From assembly GCF_035762905.1 (NCBI RefSeq), contig NZ_DASUCC010000006.1:1-12511 (forward strand): 12,511 bases of DNA. The letters run 5' to 3'. Of this stretch, positions 6,230 through 12,065 are shown piece after piece. Source of the DNA: DASYTH01 sp035762905 (lineage in GTDB: Bacteria; Actinomycetota; Actinomycetes; Mycobacteriales; Pseudonocardiaceae). Under the pieces are notes generated by a model, which saw only the letters and a list, made by a program, of their open reading frames with translations, searched no databases and was not told where the DNA came from. Every line of letters begins with the position of its first letter. The stretch's first letter is position 1. A program made the position numbers and the translations under genes.

Positions 6230-8200
6230 ATGACGAAGCGCATCGCCACCGCGCTGGCCGCGGTGAGCCTCCTTGCCGCATTCAGCCCCGGAATCCCCCC
6301 GGCGGCCGCCGCCCCGTCCGAAGGCTTCGTCACCCGGCAGGGCAAGGATCTGCGGCTGGACGGCCGGCAGTTCCGGTTCGCCGGCAGCAACAACTACTAC
6401 CTGATGTACAAGTCGCCGCGGATGGTCGACGACGTTTTCGCCGACGCCAGGGACGCCGGCTTCACCGTGCTGCGCACCTGGGGGTTCCTCGACATCGGCA
6501 ACCAGGACGGGTCGAACTCGGTGCGCGGCAAGCAGGAGGGCATCTACTTCCAGTACTGGGACGGCGACTCGCCGGCCTACAACGACGGACCGGACGGCCT
6601 GCGGAAGCTGGACTACGTGCTCGCCTCGGCCCGCGCGCACGGCATCCGGCTGATCATCCCGCTGACCAACAACTGGAACGACTTCGGCGGCATGGACCAG
6701 TACGTGCGCTGGGCCGGCGGCGCGTTCCACGACGACTTCTACACCAACCCGGTGATCCGCGGCTGGTATCAGGACTGGATCAGCCACGTGCTGAACCGGG
6801 TCAACCCGCTGACCGGCCTGGCCTACAAGGACGACCCCACGGTGATGGCCTGGGAACTGGGCAACGAGCCCCGGTGCCTGTCCGCGGGCGCCTACCCACG
6901 CTCGCCGAACTGCACCACCGCCACGCTGACCGCCTGGGCCGATCAGCTCAGCCGGCACATCAAGTCCGTCGACCCGAACCACCTGGTCGGCGTCGGCGAC
7001 GAGGGCTTCTTCTGCGACGACCCGGCGCACGAGGACTGGACCCGCAGCTGTGGCGAAGGCGTCGACACGCTGGCCTTCACCCGGCTGCCGGCAATCGACC
7101 TGATGTCCTTCCACATCTATCCCGCGGCCTGGGGCAAGGACCTGCCGTGGACCTTCGACTGGGTCCGCCGGCATGTTCGGGAAGCGAACAGGATCGGCAA
7201 GCCGGTGCTCTGGGGCGAGTTCGGCTGGCTGGAAAAGGCCACCCGAAACACCGTCTACAAGACCTGGACCGACATCTTCGACCAGGAGGGCGGGGACGGC
7301 TGGCTGTACTGGATCCTGTCCGGAATTCAGGACGACGGCACGCTCTATCCGGACTTCGACGGGTTCACCGTGTACTGCCCGTCGCCGGTCTGCCGGACGC
7401 TCACCAATGCCGGCGAGGAATTGACCGGGCCGCAGCGTTCCCGGCCGCCGGTGGCCGACCATGACGCCGCGGTGGTCGAGTTCAACCAGCCCGCTCGGCT
7501 GAGCCCGACCGGCAATGATGTCGCATACCGTACATATCTCCAGCCGGCCACGATCGACCTCGATCCGAGCGTGTCCGGACAGCAGCGCGGCGTGACGGTG
7601 CCCGGCGGTGCGTTCGCGCTCGCGGCGGACGGCACGGTCACGTTCACCCCTGCCGACGCTTTCGTGGGCCGGGCCACAGCCCATTACACGGTCCGGGATG
7701 CCGCCGGGCGCACGTCAAATGTGGCCGATCTGACCGTAACGGTGAAGCCGGATCCGACCGCGGCGATCCCAGTTGCCACATTCGAGGCCGGAACCGAAGG
7801 CTGGGGGCCGGGCAACTGGATGCCGGACGCCGGAGCGGTGGACCGGACCGCGGACTTCCACCCGGAGGGCGCCTTCGGGCTGAACCTGGCGGTGACCGCC
7901 GGGCACTGGTTCGGCCGCGTGTTCGCCGAACCGCTGAACCTGTCCGGCAAGTCCACGGTGGCCTTCGAGCTGCGCACCGGCTCGAATGGATCTTCGGTGG
8001 CACTGGCGCTGCAGATGGGCAACGACTTCACCTGGTGCCAGAGCTCATTCCCGTTCATCGGACCGGACACCACCACGACGATCAGGGTGGACCTGCTCAC
8101 CGACTTCTCTTGCGGCATCGAAGGTCTCAGCGACGTCCGCGCCCTGTGGTTGTTCTTCGCGCCCGGCTCGTACGACATCGACAACGTGCGCGCGTTGTAG
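6230..8200 (+). CDS. Secreted GH5 family beta-mannanase-like glycoside hydrolase with Ig/cadherin-like and C-terminal CBM-like domains
   Basis: Predicted 656 aa. I chose the ATG at 6230 over an upstream in-frame TTG at 6158, because that TTG is part of the -35 box and the ATG opens a classical signal peptide (MTKRIATALA, cleavage near AAA-A|PS at about 28). The ribosome site is weak (GCGAG). The GH5 TIM barrel spans about residues 33-395. WELGNEPRC contains the likely acid/base Glu213, SFHIYP precedes the later strands, and LWGEFGW contains the likely nucleophile Glu330. This layout resembles GH5_7 mannan endo-1,4-beta-mannosidases. An Ig/cadherin-like module (about 405-505) and a beta-sandwich module (about 512-656, starting FEAGTEGWG) follow; the latter looks like a carbohydrate-binding domain of a CBM11-like type. 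Expected action is extracellular cleavage of mannan or glucomannan. A cellulase-type specificity cannot be excluded from sequence alone. Confidence 0.88.
   Translation: MTKRIATALAAVSLLAAFSPGIPPAAAAPSEGFVTRQGKDLRLDGRQFRFAGSNNYYLMYKSPRMVDDVFADARDAGFTVLRTWGFLDIGNQDGSNSVRGKQEGIYFQYWDGDSPAYNDGPDGLRKLDYVLASARAHGIRLIIPLTNNWNDFGGMDQYVRWAGGAFHDDFYTNPVIRGWYQDWISHVLNRVNPLTGLAYKDDPTVMAWELGNEPRCLSAGAYPRSPNCTTATLTAWADQLSRHIKSVDPNHLVGVGDEGFFCDDPAHEDWTRSCGEGVDTLAFTRLPAIDLMSFHIYPAAWGKDLPWTFDWVRRHVREANRIGKPVLWGEFGWLEKATRNTVYKTWTDIFDQEGGDGWLYWILSGIQDDGTLYPDFDGFTVYCPSPVCRTLTNAGEELTGPQRSRPPVADHDAAVVEFNQPARLSPTGNDVAYRTYLQPATIDLDPSVSGQQRGVTVPGGAFALAADGTVTFTPADAFVGRATAHYTVRDAAGRTSNVADLTVTVKPDPTAAIPVATFEAGTEGWGPGNWMPDAGAVDRTADFHPEGAFGLNLAVTAGHWFGRVFAEPLNLSGKSTVAFELRTGSNGSSVALALQMGNDFTWCQSSFPFIGPDTTTTIRVDLLTDFSCGIEGLSDVRALWLFFAPGSYDIDNVRAL
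8181..8198. terminator. Hairpin over the GH5 stop region
   Basis: ACAACG (8181-8186) and CGTTGT (8193-8198) form a perfect 6-bp stem with a 6-nt GC loop, ending just before the TAG. It has no T tract and lies within coding sequence, so this is a weak terminator candidate. Confidence 0.25.
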
Positions 8201-8426
8201 GGCCATTGCCCGAAATAACGGTCGCGTGCGGCTCGTCCACATGGAACCGCGAAAAGTGCAACTTGCAGTCCTAACGCCACGGTCCTTGTGCAACCCGTTA
8301 TAGCCGGAGATCGTCATTGCGGTAATACTGTTGTATCCTCGCCGCAGCAGTCACTCCCACGTTCGAATGTGACGCAGACAACATGCACGTTTACAGTTCC
8401 GGCTACGAACTGAGGTATAGAAGAGT
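8201..8426 (+). promoter_or_regulatory. AT-richer leader and promoter region of lsr2
   Basis: This gap is visibly richer in A/T than its surroundings. It carries several -10-like hexamers: TATAGC (8299-8304), TATCCT (8334-8339) and TATAGA (8416-8421). None has a convincing -35 at 16-18 nt; TTTACA (8390-8395) is 20 nt from TATAGA. CAGTTC (8394-8399) and GAACTG (8407-8412) form an inverted repeat with a 7-nt loop, and TGCAACTTGCA (8257-8267) is an 11-bp palindrome. TATAGA would place transcription start at or next to the ATG (a leaderless transcript), whereas GAGG at 8412-8415 would serve as a ribosome site for a longer message. Lsr2 proteins prefer AT-rich DNA, so autoregulation here is plausible but not shown. 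Confidence 0.4.
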
Positions 8427-8831
8427 ATGGCCCAGAAAGTCATCGTTGAACTGGTGGACGACCTGGACGGCACCGCGTCCGACGACATCAGCACCGTCAG
8501 CTTCGGCCTGGACGGTGCCGAATACGAGATCGATTTGACCGAGGCCAACGCGGAGCACCTGCGCGAGGCCCTGGAAGCCTATGTCGCCGCCGCCCGGCGG
8601 ACCGGCGGGCGCATCAAGCGCGGTACCCGTCCGGGCACCGCGACGTCTCGGCCGGCCGCAAGCCGTGACCAGACCCGGGCAATTCGTGAGTGGGCCCGGG
8701 AGAACGGTTTCGACTTGGCCGACCGCGGTCGCATCCCGGTGAACGTGATCGAGGCGTTCGACGAGGCGCAGACCACCACGGAGAAGCCGAAGGGCCGCCG
8801 GAAGGCGAAGAAGCCCGCGTTCTCGGCCTGA
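8427..8831 (+). CDS. lsr2: Lsr2 family nucleoid-associated protein
   Basis: Predicted 134 aa. The N-terminal dimerisation/oligomerisation domain (1-60) begins MAQKVIVELVDDLDG and includes FGLDGAEYEIDL, close to Mycobacterium tuberculosis Lsr2 as I recall it. A basic linker (about 60-80) leads to the DNA-binding domain (about 81-115), with IREWARENG and the AT-hook-like Arg100-Gly101-Arg102 followed by IPVNVIEAF. Lsr2 bridges DNA and silences AT-rich, often horizontally acquired genes. Compared with the 112-aa mycobacterial protein there is a 19-residue lysine-rich tail (about 116-134, EKPKGRRKAKK), which may add nonspecific DNA contact. It is transcribed on its own, after the GH5 gene and before a hairpin cluster. 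Whether this is the main genomic lsr2 or a paralogue cannot be told here. Confidence 0.95.
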   Translation: MAQKVIVELVDDLDGTASDDISTVSFGLDGAEYEIDLTEANAEHLREALEAYVAAARRTGGRIKRGTRPGTATSRPAASRDQTRAIREWARENGFDLADRGRIPVNVIEAFDEAQTTTEKPKGRRKAKKPAFSA

Positions 8832-8844
8832 ACCGTTCCGCTCT

Positions 8845-8867
8845 CGTGCCGCCCGCCTGCCGGCACG
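8845..8867 (+). terminator. Hairpin 1 downstream of lsr2
   Basis: CGTGCCG (8845-8851) and CGGCACG (8861-8867) form a 7-bp stem with a 9-nt loop, 13 nt after the lsr2 stop. It is followed by a GGGGTAAC direct repeat (8867-8882). Confidence 0.45.
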
Positions 8868-8887
8868 GGGTAACGGGGTAACGCACC

Positions 8888-8922
8888 GAGCCCCGCGATG
8901 GATCACGTCCGTCGCGGGGCTC
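8888..8922 (+). terminator. Hairpin 2 downstream of lsr2 (strong)
   Basis: GAGCCCCGCGA (8888-8898) and TCGCGGGGCTC (8912-8922) are perfect 11-bp inverted repeats with a 13-nt loop. This is the best terminator candidate for lsr2 and may also stop transcription arriving from the convergent STAS gene. A further perfect 6-bp hairpin, CTCCCC-GCT-GGGGAG, lies at 9022-9036. I see no gene in 8923-9107. Confidence 0.7.
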
Positions 8923-9021
8923 AGGCCGTAGATTTGTCTGTGTCGTTGGAGTCGATACCCACTCCCTCCGGTCTTTTGCCCTTCGGCGAGGAAACATCGC
9001 AACCCGCCGACCAGGTTCCCG

Positions 9022-9036
9022 CTCCCCGCTGGGGAG
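9022..9036. terminator. Compact hairpin between convergent lsr2 and STAS genes
   Basis: A perfect 6-bp stem, CTCCCC/GGGGAG, with a 3-nt GCT loop, placed about 70 nt beyond the STAS stop codon on the minus strand. It probably terminates the STAS transcript, or acts as a bidirectional backstop. There is no clear T tract. Confidence 0.4.
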
Positions 9037-9107
9037 TTCAACCGCCATTCGGGGGCGTACGGCCGGTTCGCTCCGCCGGGCGCTTTCGATGGGAAACCCT
9101 TGGGGGT

Positions 9108-9473
9108 TCAGCCGGCGTTGAGCGCGGCCTCGACGGTCGGGTACAGCTCGAGCACCGCGTCCAGGCCGGTCAGCTCGATGGGCAAGATCACGAGGTTGTT
9201 GCCGTCGAGCACGATGCGCAGCGGCCGGTCGTGTTCCGCGGCGTCCCGGGCGGCTCCGGCCAGCGCGGCGAGGCCGACCGAACCGAGGAACGTCACGCCG
9301 CCGAGGTCGACGATGATCGCGCCGCCGGAGGTGTGGTCCAGGCTCGCGGCGATGGCATCGTGCAGCTGCGGCGCCGTGAACAGGTCGATCTTGCCAACGA
9401 CGCGGAGCACCAGGGCGTCGTCGACATCACGGCGTGTGACGTGGATCGGCCATTCCGGGTGCCGCTCGTGCAC
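9108..9473 (-). CDS. STAS-domain anti-sigma factor antagonist (SpoIIAA/RsbV-like)
   Basis: Predicted 121 aa, GTG start. One STAS domain fills the protein: a beta segment DALVLRVVGKIDLFTAP (19-35), then IIVDLGGVTFLGSVGLAAL (53-71), whose Ser65 is at the position phosphorylated by anti-sigma kinases in this family. The C-terminal half is LRIVLDGNNLVILPIELTGL. Such proteins free a sigma factor by binding its anti-sigma kinase when unphosphorylated. No partner kinase or sigma factor is visible in this window. The start codon lies 7 nt after a TAGCGT -10-like hexamer, which suggests a leaderless message. The upstream small membrane gene ends 24 nt before it on the same strand, so co-transcription is also possible. 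Confidence 0.9.
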   Translation of the reverse strand: MHERHPEWPIHVTRRDVDDALVLRVVGKIDLFTAPQLHDAIAASLDHTSGGAIIVDLGGVTFLGSVGLAALAGAARDAAEHDRPLRIVLDGNNLVILPIELTGLDAVLELYPTVEAALNAG

Positions 9474-9480
9474 ACCTACG

Positions 9481-9486
9481 ACGCTA
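9481..9486 (-). promoter_or_regulatory. -10 element of a likely leaderless STAS transcript
   Basis: On the minus strand TAGCGT (9486-9481) is followed by 7 nt and then the GTG start at 9473, the usual spacing for leaderless actinobacterial transcripts. No convincing -35 is visible. No Shine-Dalgarno sequence fits the GTG well, apart from TAGG immediately before it. Confidence 0.4.
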
Positions 9487-9497
9487 CCCGCAATCCG

Positions 9498-9707
9498 TCA
9501 TTGACGGCGTTCGAGCGCCGCGACCACGCATCGGGCGGCGGCCACGACCGACACGGCGACCAGCAACAATGGCCACCAGGCGACCATGGCGACGGCGAGC
9601 AGAACGGTCAGCACGGCCGCGGTCAAATACAGTGCGGCCAGCAGAAACCACCCCGCGGCCGGCTGCCAGAGCCAGGCCAACAGAGTGCGATCGATCCGGC
9701 GGAGCAT
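9498..9707 (-). CDS. Small hypothetical membrane protein with two predicted helices
   Basis: Predicted 69 aa. The ATG at 9707 was chosen because GGAAGG lies 9 nt upstream; a GTG at 9716 is an alternative. A longer reading frame starting at 9962 overlaps the divergent SRPBCC gene, and its N-terminal part has no protein-like character. Residues 1-16 are basic (MLRRIDRTLLAW), followed by hydrophobic segments at about 20-43 and 45-65 with a WWP turn between them, and a charged end (LERRQ). I recognise no family. It sits just upstream of the STAS gene on the same strand, so it may belong to the same small transcription unit. Confidence 0.6.
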   Translation of the reverse strand: MLRRIDRTLLAWLWQPAAGWFLLAALYLTAAVLTVLLAVAMVAWWPLLLVAVSVVAAARCVVAALERRQ

Positions 9708-9833
9708 GGAGTTCACCCTTCCGGGCGGCACAGGGAGTATCGCCGGCCGGCATTGCCGAGTTACGGGACGATCGTGCGGGTGGGCAATCCCGACAAGGCG
9801 CGCGCCGATCGTGACCGTGCCAGGCTGGTGACC

Positions 9834-10448
9834 ATGACGAGCGAGAACATGAGCCCGTCGCAGGCGCGGGTGTCGTCCGAGACGGTGCGCGAGGCGACGG
9901 GTCGCGGCTGGTCGGAGTGGTTGGAGCTGCTGGACGAGGCCGGGGCGGTCGAGTGGGATCACCGGCGGATCGTGGCGTACCTGGAGGCGGAGTATGCCGA
10001 GCTGACCGGCTGGTGGCGGCAGTCGATCACCGTGGGGTACGAGCGGGCGCGGGGGTTGCGGGCGGTCGGAGAGACGTCGTCGGGGTTTCAGGTGGGCGTG
10101 CAGCGGGCGGTCCCGGCTACGCCTGATGAGGTGTTCGCCCTGCTGGTGTCGCAGCCGGAACTATGGTTGGGGGAGAAAATCGTGGTGGAGCCGGGGGTTC
10201 GGTTCGCCGGCGGGGAGATTCGGGTGGTGAAGCCGGCGGATCGAATTCGTTGGAAGTGGCAAGCCGCGGGATGGGACGCCGCGGCGACGCTGCAGTTGAC
10301 GATTCTGACGTCGAAGTCGGGGACGACGGCGGTGCACGTGCAGGTCGAGAAACTGCCGGACACCGTGGCGCGGGAAGCGATGCGGGCGCATTGGCGAGGG
10401 GTGTTGGAGAAGGTGGCCGGGGCGTTGGTTTCCGAGGACGCTGAGTGA
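9834..10448 (+). CDS. DUF4287-like plus SRPBCC (AHSA1-type) domain protein
   Basis: Predicted 204 aa from the ATG at 9834 (GTG at 9828 and ATG at 9849 are alternatives; the ribosome site is weak). The frame is open much further upstream, but that stretch crosses the lsr2 terminators and has no coding character. Residues 14-80 (SSETVREATGRGWSEWLELL ... GWWRQSITVGYERARGL) match the DUF4287-type helical domain. Residues 84-200 look like a START/SRPBCC fold of the Aha1-like type, with FQVGVQRAVPATPDEVFALL, the strand IRWKWQAAGW, and the helix REAMRAHWRGVLEKVAGAL. Such proteins may bind small hydrophobic ligands, but no reaction can be assigned. It is divergent from the small membrane gene and stands alone on this strand. 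Confidence 0.85.
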   Translation: MTSENMSPSQARVSSETVREATGRGWSEWLELLDEAGAVEWDHRRIVAYLEAEYAELTGWWRQSITVGYERARGLRAVGETSSGFQVGVQRAVPATPDEVFALLVSQPELWLGEKIVVEPGVRFAGGEIRVVKPADRIRWKWQAAGWDAAATLQLTILTSKSGTTAVHVQVEKLPDTVAREAMRAHWRGVLEKVAGALVSEDAE

Positions 10449-10505
10449 GGGTGTTCGAATTTGGTGCACCTGGTCGGGGTGGGGTCCGGGGCGGGCCGGG
10501 AGCAT

Positions 10506-10596
10506 AAGGCACCGCGTCTCCTCGTCAAGGCACGGCCGGCTGCTTGTGCACTCGATTCTGTTAGGTGCCTTGACAAGGAGCCTCTCGCGGTGCCTT
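10506..10596. repeat. Long imperfect inverted repeat with 28/32-nt arms
   Basis: The left arm (10506-10533) and right arm (10565-10596) are reverse complements apart from a 4-nt insertion and one or two mismatches. The outer part AAGGCACCGCG/CGCGGTGCCTT is perfect over 11 bp. The inner part GTCAAGGCAC/GTGCCTTGAC is perfect over 10 bp. The 31-nt loop holds no recognisable element. Each arm also contains the heptamer AAGGCAC twice. The repeat begins 58 nt after the SRPBCC stop codon and ends just before a compact terminator and the right 21-bp repeat field. It could be a structured RNA, a miniature mobile element remnant, or a protein-binding site. Confidence 0.75.
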
Positions 10597-10608
10597 GGGC
10601 CCCCGAGG

Positions 10609-10627
10609 GGCAGGGCGAAGCCCTGCC
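10609..10627. terminator. Compact terminator-like hairpin
   Basis: GGCAGGGC (10609-10616) and GCCCTGCC (10620-10627) form a perfect 8-bp stem with a GAA loop, followed on the plus strand by TGTTC. It is a likely terminator for the SRPBCC gene or for transcription through the inverted repeat just before it. Confidence 0.6.
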
Positions 10628-10639
10628 TGTTCACCCCGC

Positions 10640-11755
10640 CCCGCCCCGGACCCCGAACACCACGCTCCCGATTACCCTGAGTTCGCCACTTGCTGGCCCG
10701 GGCCCCGAAGTCCACACCACCCGAGTTCCCTGCCAGCCCCAACACCCCAGCTCCCGACCAGAGCACCCGAATCTCCAGCCCCCACACGCGAATTCCCGAC
10801 CACAGCGCCCCGAACTCCCAACCCCAACACGCGAATCCCCATTCCCAACACCCCGAGTCCCCAACCTCAGCTATCGACCTACCAGTTCCAGCACCCGAGT
10901 CGCCACCCCCACACCGAAAATGCCAACCCCAGCAGACGAGCCACCAACCCGTATTCCTCAACGCCAACACCCGAATTGCCAACGCCAGCACACACGTAGG
11001 GGACCCCAACACTCGAATTCCCGACCGCAGCAACTGAAATCTCGGCCCCAACACCGAGTCACCGGCCCCAGCACCCGAATCGCCGCCCAGCCGCCGAATT
11101 GCCGACCCCAACTCGCCCAGCTGACGTGGGTCAACCCCCGCACCCGAGTCGCCGAGCCCGGCACCCGAGTCACCGAGCCCGGCAACTGAACTCCCAGCCC
11201 CAGCAGCCGAGTTACCGACCCCAACACCCGAATTCCCCACCCGGAACAACTGAACTCTCGGCCCCAACACCCGAATCGATGGCCCCAGCAACCGAATCGC
11301 CGCCCAGCAGCCGAATTGCCGGCCCCAACTCGCCCAGCTGACGTGGGTCAACCCCAGCACCCGAGTCGCCGAGCCCGGCCACTGAACTCCCAGCCCCAGC
11401 ACCCGAGTCACCGAGCCCGGCAACTGAACTCCCAGCCCCAGCACCCGAGTTACCGACCCCAACACCCGAATTCCCGGCCGGAGCAACTGAACTCTCGGCT
11501 CCAGCATCCGAGTCGCAGTCCCCAGCAATCGAATTTCCGACCCCGCAGCCGAGTTGCCGAGCCCAGCGCCTATCTGGCCGCCCCGACCCCAGCGCCATGT
11601 GGCTGAGCCCAGCGCCGATGTGGCTGAGCCCAGCGCCCGAGTTCCCAAGCCCAGCGTCCCAGTTATCGAACCCAGCGCGCGAGTTGCCGATCCCGGCAAC
11701 TGAGTTCCCCGTTGCAGCGGTCGGGTTGCCGATTCCGGCCACCGAATCCCGGTTC
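10640..11755. repeat. C-rich degenerate 21-bp tandem repeat field (right array)
   Basis: About 1.1 kb built from variants of a 21-nt unit such as CCCAGCACCCGAGTCACCGA or CCCGGCAACTGAACTCCCAG, with the C-rich strand on plus as in the left array. Units in the left part are more diverged (CCCCAACACCCGAATTCCCG), and those at 11150-11500 are the most regular. Because 21 is a multiple of 3, both strands carry long open frames. The minus-strand frame 10161-12026 reads as heptad-like GVQLPGS/VTRVLGL repeats, and the plus frames are Pro/Thr/Glu-rich. None has a credible ribosome site or known domain, so I call the array non-coding with moderate certainty. The 14-mer CCAGCAACCGAATC (11285-11298) also occurs in the left array. 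Confidence 0.75.
11069..11510. repeat. Segmental duplication of about 200 bp inside the right array
   Basis: A block from about 11069 to 11281 is repeated from about 11286 to 11510. Both copies contain the same non-repeat insert, AACTCGCCCAGCTGACGTGG (11111-11130 and 11328-11347), at an offset of 217 bp. Further right, the shared GTTACCGACC (11211 and 11449) is offset by 238 bp, so the second copy has gained exactly one 21-bp unit. This shows recent unequal exchange or slippage. Confidence 0.7.
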
Positions 11756-12052
11756 GGGGCCTGTCCGCGACCGGGTGGGTCTGGCAAGGTGAGGTTGGCT
11801 GCCCGGTGCACGGTTGTGGGCAGGCCCGCGCCCGGTGTTCGTGTCCGAGGCGGGCTGTCCACAGCCGGGCTGCGGAACGCCGGGCCCAGCCCTGCCACGG
11901 TGCCCACCCCGGGCGTTCCGACGCCGCCGGGTACCCCCGCCAACCCAGCAAAGATGTCGCTGCGCCGCACGTCGGAAACCACGCGAATGGCACCATCATC
12001 CGTCGAACACCTGATCGAGTGAACAAATCTAGGAAACCGTCGAACCGGTCGA
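11756..12052. other. Non-genic spacer between the repeat field and the DUF222 gene
   Basis: No supported gene. GGCTGT-CC-ACAGCC (11853-11866) is a tight 6-bp hairpin. GGAACGCCGGG (11874-11884) and CCCGGGCGTTCC (11908-11919) form a second hairpin with a single-base bulge. The last 50 bp are AT-richer and lead into a promoter. Open frames cross the stretch on both strands as extensions of repeat-field frames and show no domain. Confidence 0.5.
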
Positions 12053-12058
12053 TAGAAT
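12053..12058 (+). promoter_or_regulatory. -10 element of a leaderless DUF222 transcript
   Basis: TAGAAT (12053-12058) is a near-consensus -10 and lies 7 nt before the GTG at 12066, so transcription should start at or beside the start codon. There is no Shine-Dalgarno sequence, and no clear -35 is seen 17 nt upstream. Confidence 0.5.
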
Positions 12059-12065
12059 TGCGGGT

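Noticed and set aside
4223..7684. 1153-codon open frame on the minus strand opposite the two hydrolases
   Set aside because: It spans two genes with signal peptides, conserved catalytic motifs and sound starts on the plus strand. The minus translation is Arg/Val/Gly/His-rich, typical of a codon-position shadow in GC-rich DNA.
8923..9020. Possible riboswitch in the lsr2-STAS spacer
   Set aside because: The spacer lies between convergent genes with no downstream gene to control on either strand, and I could not match a conserved riboswitch core.
8403..9048. Minus-strand frames opposite lsr2 and its terminators
   Set aside because: Lsr2 on the plus strand is certain, and these translations show no domain and cross terminator hairpins.
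8898..9833. N-terminal extension of the SRPBCC gene in a continuous open frame
   Set aside because: The extension begins inside the lsr2 terminator hairpin and runs antisense to the STAS and membrane genes. Family resemblance begins only after 9834.
9708..9962. Longer start (9962) for the small membrane protein
   Set aside because: It would overlap the start of the divergent SRPBCC gene. The added 85 residues are Arg/His/Pro-rich shadow sequence, whereas GGAAGG precedes the ATG at 9707.
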